Origin: an uncultured Eubacterium sp.
Lineage (GTDB): Bacteria; Bacillota; Clostridia; Lachnospirales; Lachnospiraceae
DNA: 20,409 bases
NCBI GenBank assembly: GCA_905236225.1
Contig: CAJOPM010000069.1
Coordinates: 1 to 20,409, forward strand
Direction of reading: 5' to 3'
In this document: piece by piece, positions 14,043 through 20,409 of the stretch
Numbering within the stretch: position 1 is the stretch's first letter
How the letters are laid out: every line of letters begins with the position of its first letter
The notes under the pieces: generated by a model
Databases searched by the model: none
Seen by the model: the letters and a program-made list of their open reading frames with translations, nothing else
What the model was told of the DNA's origin: nothing
Translations under genes and position numbers: made by a program

Positions 14043-16100
14043 TTATTTTGTCAACATAAGCATTATCTCATTGCTTCTGTTAACAAATTTTGTCATATTT
14101 TCCGGTGACATCGGCTCATTTGCGATTGAAGCCAAATCATAAATCTGTTCACAGAACATATTTATATTGTCTGCATCCTCATGTTCCATGATATATTTTA
14201 CAAGCTCGTTATTAAGGTTGAGCACGAGCGTCTTAGGAGCTTTAAATGCGCCCATATCCATGCCGTCAGCAGCATACATCTTCATCATCTGTTCCATTCT
14301 GATTCCCTGCTCGCTTAAAACTATCATAGATGAAATGTCTTTATCTTTTAATTTGCTTGCCTTAATCTCAAGTTTATCGTTATTTAATGCCTTTTTAAAT
14401 ACCTCTGACAACTTATCTGAAGCTTCTTTAAGTTCTTCTTCAGATGCTTCTTCTTTAAGCGACTCTGTAAGATCTGAATCAATTCTTAAGAACTCTACGC
14501 CTTCATTTCTCTGCTCAAGAGTCTGAATGAATCCGCTATCAATAGTCTTTGTAAGAAGCACCGCCTGCTGATCGTTCTCCTTGAACATCTTAATGTATTG
14601 ACCTTGCTGAAGTTCATCTGTTACATAGTAAACTCTCTTCTTAGGTGCATCTTCTTTATTGGTATCATCATCTTTATTATCTTCTTTGTTTTCTTCATTA
14701 TTATCGGCCGTATCGCCCTTATCAATCCTCAGCTGTTCGGGAAGTGTTACATACTCTCCATCAAGGTTTTCAAACAACACATAGTCATTAATCTTATCGG
14801 CAAATTTAGAATCCCTGATATATCCAAATTTGATAAATGGACTGATATCATTCCAATACTTTTCGTAGTTTTCCTTATCTGTTTTGCACATTCCGATAAG
14901 TTTATCCGCAACTTTCTTAGATATATAATCTGAAATTTTCGCTACAAATCCATCATTTTGCAATGCACTTCTTGAAACGTTAAGCGGCAGATCCGGGCAA
15001 TCGATAACGCCCTTAAGGAGCATAAAATATTCAGGTATTACTTCTTTTATATTATCAGCAACAAACACCTGGTTATTGTATAGTTTAATTGTTCCTTCTA
15101 TTGAATCGTACTCCGTGTTAATCTTCGGGAAATAAAGTATACCCTTGAGATTAAACGGATAATCCATATTAAGGTGTATCCAGAAAAGCGGCTCTTTGAA
15201 ATCATTAAATACTTTTCTGTAAAATGTCTTATATTCATCATCACTGCATTCATTTGGATGTTTAGTCCACAGCGGATTAGTATCATTAAGAGCAACGGGT
15301 CTTTTAAGAATCTTAAGCTTCTCGCATTTTGGGCTAACCTCAACTATTTCCTTCTCGCCGTTTTCATTCTCTCTTTCTTCCGTCTTAGCTTCTTCTATAA
15401 CAGTCTCTATTACAGTATCCGTATCCAGCTTTTCTTCCGGAAGAATAGTCTCATACTCGGGCTCTTTGTTTTCCTTATCAAGATAAATTTCGATAGGCAT
15501 AAACGAGCAGTATTTGTTTAGGACTTCCCTTGCCTTATATTCATTACAAAACTCAAGACAATCATCGTTAAGATGAAGTGTAATAGTCGTACCGACCTCT
15601 TTTTTATCTGAATCTTTCATAGAGTAGTCGGTGCCCCCGTCGCATGACCAGAAGACTGCAGTCGCGCCCTCTTTATATGAGAGTGTATCAATTGTGACCT
15701 CATCAGCTACCATGAAAGCTGAGTAGAATCCAAGACCAAAGTGACCTATTATCTGTTCTTCCGATGCTTTATCCTTGTACTTTTCAAGGAAGTCAGTAGC
15801 TCCGGAAAATGCTATTTGATTTATATATTCTTCCACCTCGTCATATGTCATTCCCAGACCGTTATCGATAATCTTTATTGTCTTATCTTTGTCATTAAGG
15901 AGAACCTCTACCTTAGGCTTATAATCATCCGGAAGGGTATATTCTCCCATAAGATCTAATTTTTTAAGCTTGGTAATTGCGTCACATCCGTTAGAAATTA
16001 ACTCTCTATAGAAAATATCATGATCCGAATAAAGCCATTTCTTAATGACCGGGAAAATATTTTCACTTGTAATTGACAGACTTCCATGTTTTTCACTCAT
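14043..16100 (-). CDS. htpG: Molecular chaperone HtpG (Hsp90)
   Basis: Bacterial Hsp90, an ATP-driven homodimeric cytoplasmic chaperone. The GHKL ATPase domain is intact: YRELISNGCDA (31-41, with Glu33 and Asn37), IIDNGLGM (77-84) and IGHFGLGFYSAFMV (118-131). The middle domain carries LPLNVSRSALQ (371-381) with the catalytic-loop Arg377. At 685 residues it is about 60 longer than E. coli HtpG. The surplus is two very acidic inserts: a charged linker between N-terminal and middle domains (about 209-262) and a D/E/N/K-rich stretch at about 461-487. ATG at 16100 has AAGGAGCG in front. A perfect CIRCE operator and two candidate promoters lie upstream, so HrcA control is likely. Confidence 0.95.
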   Translation of the reverse strand: MSEKHGSLSITSENIFPVIKKWLYSDHDIFYRELISNGCDAITKLKKLDLMGEYTLPDDYKPKVEVLLNDKDKTIKIIDNGLGMTYDEVEEYINQIAFSGATDFLEKYKDKASEEQIIGHFGLGFYSAFMVADEVTIDTLSYKEGATAVFWSCDGGTDYSMKDSDKKEVGTTITLHLNDDCLEFCNEYKAREVLNKYCSFMPIEIYLDKENKEPEYETILPEEKLDTDTVIETVIEEAKTEERENENGEKEIVEVSPKCEKLKILKRPVALNDTNPLWTKHPNECSDDEYKTFYRKVFNDFKEPLFWIHLNMDYPFNLKGILYFPKINTEYDSIEGTIKLYNNQVFVADNIKEVIPEYFMLLKGVIDCPDLPLNVSRSALQNDGFVAKISDYISKKVADKLIGMCKTDKENYEKYWNDISPFIKFGYIRDSKFADKINDYVLFENLDGEYVTLPEQLRIDKGDTADNNEENKEDNKDDDTNKEDAPKKRVYYVTDELQQGQYIKMFKENDQQAVLLTKTIDSGFIQTLEQRNEGVEFLRIDSDLTESLKEEASEEELKEASDKLSEVFKKALNNDKLEIKASKLKDKDISSMIVLSEQGIRMEQMMKMYAADGMDMGAFKAPKTLVLNLNNELVKYIMEHEDADNINMFCEQIYDLASIANEPMSPENMTKFVNRSNEIMLMLTK

Positions 16101-16155
16101 ATTAATCGCTCCTTATATTGTTTATTTCCCTATTGGGATTTTTAGCCATAAGAGT

Positions 16156-16184
16156 ATGTTAATAGAGTAAGTTTAAAAAGTCAA
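16156..16184 (-). promoter_or_regulatory. htpG promoter, downstream candidate
   Basis: On the minus strand: TTGACT (16184-16179), 17 bp, TAACAT (16161-16156). It lies 7 bases downstream of the CIRCE operator, so HrcA bound there would abut the -35. Confidence 0.6.
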
Positions 16185-16191
16185 TAGAAAA

Positions 16192-16218
16192 TTAGCACTC
16201 TTTTAGAAAGAGTGCTAA
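16192..16218 (-). promoter_or_regulatory. CIRCE operator (HrcA repressor site) of htpG
   Basis: TTAGCACTC (16192-16200), a 9-bp spacer, and GAGTGCTAA (16210-16218): a perfect match to the CIRCE consensus. HrcA represses heat-shock genes such as groESL and hrcA-dnaK through this site. It lies between the 3' end of the lysR gene and the start of htpG, which shares its direction, so htpG is the target. Confidence 0.96.
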
Positions 16219-16221
16219 CAC

Positions 16222-16249
16222 ATTTTATTTAACACATTTCTACATACAA
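16222..16249 (-). promoter_or_regulatory. htpG promoter, upstream candidate overlapping the lysR end
   Basis: On the minus strand: TTGTAT (16249-16244), 16 bp, TAAAAT (16227-16222). The predicted transcription start falls in the first arm of the CIRCE, the classical arrangement. The -35 overlaps the last two codons of the upstream lysR gene. Confidence 0.5.
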
Positions 16250-17136
16250 CTTAAGAATTTACTAAGAGCAAGTTTACTATTTAACGGATTATATGCGCAA
16301 ATAATGCCGTTTTCCTGATCTATAAGCGGAATCTTCACGTATTTATCCTTATCTGAATAAGCAAAATATTCATCTATAATCAATAGAGACTCTTGGTCAT
16401 GTCTAAACAAAATCTGTATATCGTAGGCTGTTTTATAATATGAAGTAATATTAGGCTCTATATCATATGGCTTAAATCGCAATTTTAAATCTTTGGCATA
16501 GCAGCCGTCATCATCTTCAAGCGTCAAAAAATGCTCATTTAAAATATCTTGTAATAACAGCGACTTTCTATTGGAGAGTTTATGATTTTTACCCATAAGC
16601 ACATATGCATTAGACTTAGCTGCCCACCTCCATTCAAGTCCCCTATTTTCGATATTAAATCTCTCAAAATCCGGCACCATAATACAATCATAAGCACCGC
16701 TTTGCAACCTTTCTACCAGTTCTATCATATACTCACTTCTAAGTTCAAGTTTTATCTGAGGATACTTTTTTTCTACAGCATCTTGAATCGCCCAAAAATA
16801 CTTGTCAGGTTTTGCTGTGTTAAGCAAACCTATTTGAAGCGTATATTGCATACTTTCCTGAGCCGCTCGGGCACTTATATAGCCTTTTTCCAAATCAGAA
16901 ATCAGATGGCGCCAACTGTTATATAATGATTTGCCTGCTGGAGTAAGCTCAACTTTTCGGGTAGTTCTTTCTAAAAGAATAAGGTCTAAATCCTTCTCAA
17001 GTTTATTTATCGCTTTGCTTACTGCAGGCTGAGTCATATTAAGCTTTATAGAAGCAGCGCTAAATCCGCCTTGCTCAACAATATTTATAAATATTTTTAT
17101 CTGCTGAAGCGTAATAAATTCTAAAAAATTATCCAT
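16240..17136 (-). CDS. LysR family transcriptional regulator
   Basis: A 298-residue LysR-type regulator. The N-terminal winged helix-turn-helix is clear: LQQIKIFINIVEQGGFSAASIKLNMTQPAVSKAINKLEKDLDLILLERTTRKVELTPAGK (about 10-69), where the recognition helix is TQPAVSKAINKLE. The rest is the periplasmic-binding-protein-like effector domain (about 90-295), which would sense a small aromatic or organic acid. It is transcribed away from the MFS transporter and hydrolase genes, the standard layout for a regulator activating its neighbours. The promoter (-10 TATAAT at 17148-17143) lies so close to the ATG that the mRNA would have almost no leader, and no Shine-Dalgarno is visible. The ligand is unknown; by context it is the hydrolase substrate or a product. 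Confidence 0.9.
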   Translation of the reverse strand: MDNFLEFITLQQIKIFINIVEQGGFSAASIKLNMTQPAVSKAINKLEKDLDLILLERTTRKVELTPAGKSLYNSWRHLISDLEKGYISARAAQESMQYTLQIGLLNTAKPDKYFWAIQDAVEKKYPQIKLELRSEYMIELVERLQSGAYDCIMVPDFERFNIENRGLEWRWAAKSNAYVLMGKNHKLSNRKSLLLQDILNEHFLTLEDDDGCYAKDLKLRFKPYDIEPNITSYYKTAYDIQILFRHDQESLLIIDEYFAYSDKDKYVKIPLIDQENGIICAYNPLNSKLALSKFLSCM

Positions 17137-17142
17137 ATAAAT

Positions 17143-17171
17143 ATTATAGTTAATTTCTGTTTTTGGAACAA
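17143..17171 (-). promoter_or_regulatory. lysR promoter
   Basis: On the minus strand: TTGTTC (17171-17166), 17 bp, perfect TATAAT (17148-17143). The start would be at or next to the ATG at 17136. The -35 lies 4 bases from the operator palindrome, so bound regulator could also repress its own gene. Confidence 0.72.
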
Positions 17172-17174
17172 GAA

Positions 17175-17197
17175 ATTTATAACCTGTGGCTATAAAT
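17175..17197. promoter_or_regulatory. LysR-type operator palindrome
   Basis: A perfect inverted repeat ATTTATA-N9-TATAAAT, which contains the T-N11-A core of LysR-type sites. Its centre (about 17186) is about 65 bp before the predicted start of the transporter transcript, the usual recognition-site position. CTATAAAT recurs 11 bp downstream at 17201-17208 and may be part of the activation site. Confidence 0.65.
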
Positions 17198-17238
17198 CAT
17201 CTATAAATGGTAATTAGACTTTGATTCATATTCGTGCC

Positions 17239-17244
17239 TATAAT
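17239..17244 (+). promoter_or_regulatory. -10 element of the MFS-hydrolase operon
   Basis: A perfect TATAAT, but the position 17 bp upstream holds only AGACTT (17216-17221), a poor -35. A good -10 with a missing -35 fits a promoter that needs an activator such as the divergent LysR protein. Confidence 0.55.
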
Positions 17245-17288
17245 TTACATATAACCCAGGGGTTTTTACAAATCATAGGAGGAGGAAA

Positions 17289-18548
17289 ATGAATACAAAT
17301 TCAAACACAAAAAGTAACTTTGGAAAATGGGGTTGGGCAATGATTATATACTGTGCTATAAGCTACTATCTGGCTGCTGCACTTTCAACCGACTCGCTTA
17401 ACTACTTCCCGGCCGCATTTACAGCTCTAAGGGGTTGGGATGAATCAGCCATCAATTTATGTAATCTAATGGCCGGAATCGGAGGATGGGTTGGTATCAT
17501 AGCCGCAGTTGTCTTTAGTGCAATGACCGTAAAAAAAGGTAGCCGCTTTATGAGTATATTCGGAAATATCCTTGCTGGTATTCTGGTACTGATATTTGCC
17601 CTTACTCACTCGCTTCCGGTATTTTTGGCCATGGTACTTTGCATGACCTTTGTTGGAGGCAATATTCAGCTCAACTGCGTTCCTAACAATATTATGAACG
17701 TATGGTTCCCCAAGAAAAAAGGATTGGCTCTCGGCTGGGCTTCAATGGGACTTCCGATTTGTACAGCTACAATAATTCTTATCTATACTGCAATCGGCAA
17801 TCCTCAACTTGCATATATTATTCTTGCCATTGTGTGTTTTGCATTTGCATTTGTATCTATATTTTGGGTAAAAGACAAGCCCGAAGACGTCGGTGTAACA
17901 CCGGATAACGAACCTATTGATATGGATACAGTCAAAAACCTTGCCCAAAAATCTGAAGAGGCTGCTTCAAAGCTTACAATCAAGGCTATTGCTAAGGATC
18001 GCAACACATGGATAATAGGAATCGGACATGGTTTATTATGGATGACTACAATAGGATTGGTGTCAAATTTTGTAACAAAATTGATTCAAGTAGGCACAGA
18101 AGCTAATACTGCCGTCGGTATGCTTACCGTAGCTGCCGTAGTAGGAATCATAGGAAGTTATTTTTGGGGCTGGCTTGATCAGAAAGTAGGAACAAAAAAC
18201 GCCTCTATAGTTTACGGGGTATGGTATTTGGTAGCGCTGCTTGTAATGATTTTTCATAACGGCTCTATGGCAATGACTGTTATAGCCTCAATATTCGTTG
18301 GTTTCGGAATAGGAGGCATCGGTAATCTTATTCCGTCAATAATCGGAACCTGTTTTGGTCGATTCGGCTTTATAAGAGCCAATCAGCTTATTGCACCGAT
18401 GAATACTGCCGTTCGTTCATTGGCACTTGTAATAATAGGTGCTATCGGTGTTGATAAACTCAACAACGCTTATATCGTATTTCTAATTTGTTCAGCACTA
18501 GCAATATTTTTAATTACACGTATTAAAGTTAGAGAGGATGTGATGTAA
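17289..18548 (+). CDS. MFS transporter
   Basis: A 419-residue major facilitator superfamily permease with about 12 membrane helices in two bundles of six. The central cytoplasmic loop is hydrophilic (about 195-232, KDKPEDVGVTPDNEPIDMD and onward). The sequence resembles the oxalate:formate antiporter-like/monocarboxylate branch, with WFPKKKGLALGWASMGLP (139-156) between helices 4 and 5. Several such permeases carry organic acids or aromatics. AGGAGGAGG just before the ATG is a very strong ribosome site. The stop is one base before the hydrolase ATG, so the two are one operon. By context it should import the hydrolase substrate or export an acid product, but the substrate cannot be read from the sequence. 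Confidence 0.9.
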   Translation: MNTNSNTKSNFGKWGWAMIIYCAISYYLAAALSTDSLNYFPAAFTALRGWDESAINLCNLMAGIGGWVGIIAAVVFSAMTVKKGSRFMSIFGNILAGILVLIFALTHSLPVFLAMVLCMTFVGGNIQLNCVPNNIMNVWFPKKKGLALGWASMGLPICTATIILIYTAIGNPQLAYIILAIVCFAFAFVSIFWVKDKPEDVGVTPDNEPIDMDTVKNLAQKSEEAASKLTIKAIAKDRNTWIIGIGHGLLWMTTIGLVSNFVTKLIQVGTEANTAVGMLTVAAVVGIIGSYFWGWLDQKVGTKNASIVYGVWYLVALLVMIFHNGSMAMTVIASIFVGFGIGGIGNLIPSIIGTCFGRFGFIRANQLIAPMNTAVRSLALVIIGAIGVDKLNNAYIVFLICSALAIFLITRIKVREDVM

Positions 18549-18549
18549 T

Positions 18550-19371
18550 ATGTCAAACAAAGTACCGGCAACAGATGCCGACAAAAAGAAAAGTTACTAT
18601 AAATACTATGCACAGGATATTTATTCGGGTGAGAAAGAAAAATACGATCTGATAACAAATGAACCTCTTGATAATTCTCTTGCCCTTCGTATTCAGGATA
18701 GAAATGATTTATTTAAAAGCGGTGATCTTGCTGCAGAGTTTGGCTGGTGGCAATTAGAAGACGGAACTGCAGTTATTGCAAATCAGACGTTTTTCCCAAA
18801 TGTTACGGGTGAGATGTTTGACTGGTGGTTTGCGTGGCATCCCATTGACAGACTGCGTTATGCCTGCTGGGACAATGAGGATCATTATGATGTATATTTA
18901 GAAGACTATGACAAAGCCCTTGATATGTCTAAAAGTATGCGAGAGCGCCACTGGGGAAGCGTACACCACATTTGGGAAGATATAGGTCTTGGCGAAGCCG
19001 GCTTATTAATCATACATTTTGAGCGACCGTCTGTTATGGGATATGATGAGAGCAAGATTGATACCGATGCATGTAACGCTCTGATTTGTGCTAACTGCAC
19101 GACGGTTGGCTCAGCTGATATGCCGGATACTCCCGTTGTAATGACGCACTTTTTAAGGCCGGCCGAAGGCGGTTCTATACTGCGCTCACGTTTCTGGTTC
19201 GGTTATCAGATAATCGATGGCAAGGCTAAAAAATGTATACCGGATGGCGTTAAGATTCCATCAATCATTCCGGTGAGCTTGCTAAATCATAATGTAAAAG
19301 AATTTTCTAATCTATCAAAAATTCTTCCTTCATTATATGCGGAAGAAAAAGACAACTGGGCCGTCAAATAA
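18550..19371 (+). CDS. DAPG/phloretin-hydrolase-like C-C hydrolase
   Basis: A 273-residue cytoplasmic protein that I recognise as the 2,4-diacetylphloroglucinol hydrolase (PhlG) family, which includes phloretin hydrolase of Eubacterium ramulus. These zinc enzymes cut the carbon-carbon bond between a phloroglucinol ring and its acyl group. PhlG ligands as I recall them are H129, E160, H270 and E274. Here H112 and E143 are the same 31 apart, and H247 and E251 (HNVKE) the same 4 apart. Other conserved-looking parts are FDWWFAWHPID (90-100), HWGSVHHIWEDIG (134-146), VVMTHFLRP with His200, and RFWFGY. There is no signal peptide. It starts one base after the transporter gene, with AGAGAGG inside that gene's end. 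The substrate may be phloretin, a related dihydrochalcone or another acylphenol; this is inference. Confidence 0.8.
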   Translation: MSNKVPATDADKKKSYYKYYAQDIYSGEKEKYDLITNEPLDNSLALRIQDRNDLFKSGDLAAEFGWWQLEDGTAVIANQTFFPNVTGEMFDWWFAWHPIDRLRYACWDNEDHYDVYLEDYDKALDMSKSMRERHWGSVHHIWEDIGLGEAGLLIIHFERPSVMGYDESKIDTDACNALICANCTTVGSADMPDTPVVMTHFLRPAEGGSILRSRFWFGYQIIDGKAKKCIPDGVKIPSIIPVSLLNHNVKEFSNLSKILPSLYAEEKDNWAVK

Positions 19372-19376
19372 AAAAC

Positions 19377-19406
19377 AGAAGGTAGGGGCAATTGCTCCTA
19401 CCTTCT
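19377..19406. terminator. Bidirectional terminator between hydrolase and SDR genes
   Basis: A 13-pair stem (10 Watson-Crick pairs AGAAGGTAGG/CCTACCTTCT, one G-U, then GC/GC) around loop AATT. A-rich sequence lies on the left (19366-19375), giving a U-run for the minus strand, and TCATTATTTC on the right. It overlaps the last three codons of the SDR gene and starts 5 bases after the hydrolase stop. Confidence 0.82.
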
Positions 19407-20183
19407 CATTATTTCCCATATATACATCATCATCTGCTTCGGAACGAGCTTACAAAAAATGCGGTGCAATGTACACATTACTCCGGGAGTTGAAACTGCA
19501 AAACCTATTCTATTAGCACGCATAGCCCTTCTTACCACGCTTTTACTATCCTGTGTAAAATAGAAATTTCTTACAGAAGATGCGACATTTTTGTTATTGT
19601 CATTATTCGTAGCAACGCTTATAAATTCCGTATCTCTAATCCACCATGGACACACAGCCGTAACAATTATTCCTCGCGGCAGAAGTTCCATTCTAAGCGC
19701 ACGAGTATAACTATATAAAAATGCCTTCGATGCCGCATAGACATTCATATGCTGCAACGGCTGAAATGCCGCTGTTGAACATATCTGCATCAATCTGCCA
19801 TTCTCTCTCATAAACGGCAGTACACAAAGCGTCATTCTAACTGCAGCCTTTACATCGGTATCAATCATATGCATCGTCTCAGATGTACTGACTGCGGCAT
19901 AATTTCCTATCTTTGCATATCCAATACAGTTGATAAAAATATCAACTATAGCGCCATCTGCATATAAGGTATTATGAAATCTGTCACCAGCCTCGTCATT
20001 TGTAGCATCAAAGGCCGCAATACATACTCTTTTTTTAAGTTCCCTTGCCAGTGCCTCCAGGCGGTCTTTTCTTCTGGCAATCAGATAAATGATATCTATA
20101 TCCTGCTCATTTTTATCTATATATCTTGCAAACTGTGTCCCAAGTCCGCTTGATGCTCCTGCTACAACCGCTGCTCTAATCAT
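19398..20183 (-). CDS. Short-chain dehydrogenase/reductase
   Basis: A 261-residue classical SDR with a Rossmann fold. The cofactor motif is GASSGLG (9-15), followed by ARRKDRLEALA (36-46), where the paired Arg after the second strand favours NADP(H). The NAG-equivalent is NCIG (85-88), and the catalytic residues are Ser136, Tyr149 and Lys153 (YAASK). PWWIRDTEF (179-187) is the post-catalytic loop. The C-terminus (about 235-261) is hydrophobic and basic and could touch the membrane. The substrate is unknown. The ATG overlaps the stop codon of a 37-residue membrane protein ORF. The gene converges on the hydrolase and shares its terminator, so it need not belong to that pathway. Confidence 0.9.
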   Translation of the reverse strand: MIRAAVVAGASSGLGTQFARYIDKNEQDIDIIYLIARRKDRLEALARELKKRVCIAAFDATNDEAGDRFHNTLYADGAIVDIFINCIGYAKIGNYAAVSTSETMHMIDTDVKAAVRMTLCVLPFMRENGRLMQICSTAAFQPLQHMNVYAASKAFLYSYTRALRMELLPRGIIVTAVCPWWIRDTEFISVATNNDNNKNVASSVRNFYFTQDSKSVVRRAMRANRIGFAVSTPGVMCTLHRIFCKLVPKQMMMYIWEIMRR

Positions 20184-20293
20184 CTTGTATTCCTCTTGCT
20201 CTTATACCAAATAATCTCAGATATTGTAATTACCATTGAAATAATTACTGAAAATATTACTATGTTTCCAATTATGTGTTTAAGAATATCCAT
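20180..20293 (-). CDS. Small single-span membrane protein (37 aa)
   Basis: The reading frame starts at ATG 20293, preceded by GAGGTTGG, and gives MDILKHIIGNIVIFSVII then SMVITISEIIWYKSKRNTR, 37 residues. Residues about 7-29 form one hydrophobic helix, and the tail is strongly basic (KSKRNTR), suggesting an outside-N, inside-C topology by the positive-inside rule. The TGA stop shares bases with the SDR start codon (ATGA), the classic arrangement for translational coupling, and the SDR ribosome site AAGAGGAA lies inside this ORF. I recognise no family. It could be a membrane anchor or regulator of the SDR, or simply a leader ORF. Confidence 0.6.
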   Translation of the reverse strand: MDILKHIIGNIVIFSVIISMVITISEIIWYKSKRNTR

Positions 20294-20324
20294 AAAAACC
20301 AACCTCGTATTAATTCATTCTAGT

Positions 20325-20409
20325 TTATCTCAGTCGGATAAGACCCCTTCCTCTAAGCGTAGCGAAGGTAGGGGTTATAACAAACTGGTCTCAGTCGGGG
20401 TTACCCTAA
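20325..20409. repeat. Palindromic intergenic repeat, copy 2 (inverted, truncated by window end)
   Basis: On the plus strand this follows the same plan as the reverse complement of the 19-115 element. ATCTCAGTCGG (20327-20337) matches ATCTCAGACG. Next is a CCCC-hairpin-GGGG unit (ACCCCT at 20343-20348 with AGGGGT at 20370-20375) whose loop holds CTAAGCGTAGCG against CTAAGCAAAGCG. Then AAACTGGTCTCAGTCGGGGTT matches AAACTTGTCTCAGGCGGGGTT at 19 of 21 positions. The final terminal repeat is missing because the window stops. It lies just upstream of the small-protein/SDR pair. Confidence 0.78.

Noticed and set aside
14049..14054. A perfect TTGACA on the minus strand at the end of htpG, as a promoter for DAHP synthase
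   Set aside because: The matching -10 position falls on ATACAT at the ribosome site/start codon, so transcription would begin inside the gene and miss the ribosome site.
19398..20183. The SDR as a third enzyme of the hydrolase pathway
   Set aside because: It is on the opposite strand with its own upstream ORF and shares only a terminator; nothing in the sequence ties its substrate to the hydrolase.
1..20409. tRNA, rRNA, CRISPR array, prophage or insertion-sequence genes
   Set aside because: No cloverleaf, array-like spaced repeats, integrase, transposase or phage genes could be seen in any of the gaps or ORFs.

Overview
The window looks like a chromosomal stretch of a low-to-moderate GC anaerobic Firmicute, most likely a Lachnospiraceae-type clostridium. 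The reasons are the Lachnospiraceae-like form of adenylosuccinate synthetase, a SigI/RsgI sigma/anti-sigma pair, a 1426-residue double 2-hydroxyacyl-CoA-dehydratase-activator-like ATPase, a CIRCE operator, strong AGGAGG-type ribosome binding sites and AT-rich sigma-A promoters. This assignment comes from protein recognition by eye, not from a search.

Layout. 1-148: a palindromic intergenic repeat (19-115) and the purA terminator. 149-1429 (-): purA with its own promoter and an 80-nt leader. 1596-6215 (-): a tight five-gene operon (rhomboid-like membrane protein, glnS, DUF2225 protein, DegV protein, PaaI-type thioesterase) with 1-15 nt gaps, read from a promoter that diverges from the next gene. 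6398-10678 (+): the giant activator-like Fe-S ATPase with a near-consensus promoter. 10681-10794: back-to-back terminators. 10808-12756 (-): sigI-rsgI. 12988-16100 (-): htpG followed 20 nt later by a DAHP synthase, with a perfect CIRCE (HrcA) operator in front of htpG. 16240-17136 (-): a LysR regulator divergent from 17289-19371 (+), an MFS transporter and a PhlG/phloretin-hydrolase-type C-C hydrolase one base apart. 19398-20293 (-): a 37-residue membrane miniprotein overlapping the start of a short-chain dehydrogenase. 20325-20409: a second copy of the palindromic repeat, inverted relative to the first and cut by the window end.

Most of the window is housekeeping: purine synthesis, tRNA charging, aromatic amino-acid entry, chaperone. 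The most distinctive unit is the LysR-MFS-hydrolase module at 16.2-19.4 kb. The hydrolase keeps the spacing of the zinc ligands I recall for 2,4-diacetylphloroglucinol hydrolase (H112/E143 and H247/E251). It sits behind a transporter, and a perfect 7-bp inverted repeat lies at about -65 of the transporter promoter, where a LysR-type activator normally binds. I read this as a candidate inducible uptake and C-C-cleavage system for a plant polyphenol or acylphloroglucinol-like aromatic. Other points of interest are the matching inverted repeats at both ends, a SigI/RsgI pair with no recognisable sugar-binding domain, the giant ATPase, and the SDR-coupled miniprotein.
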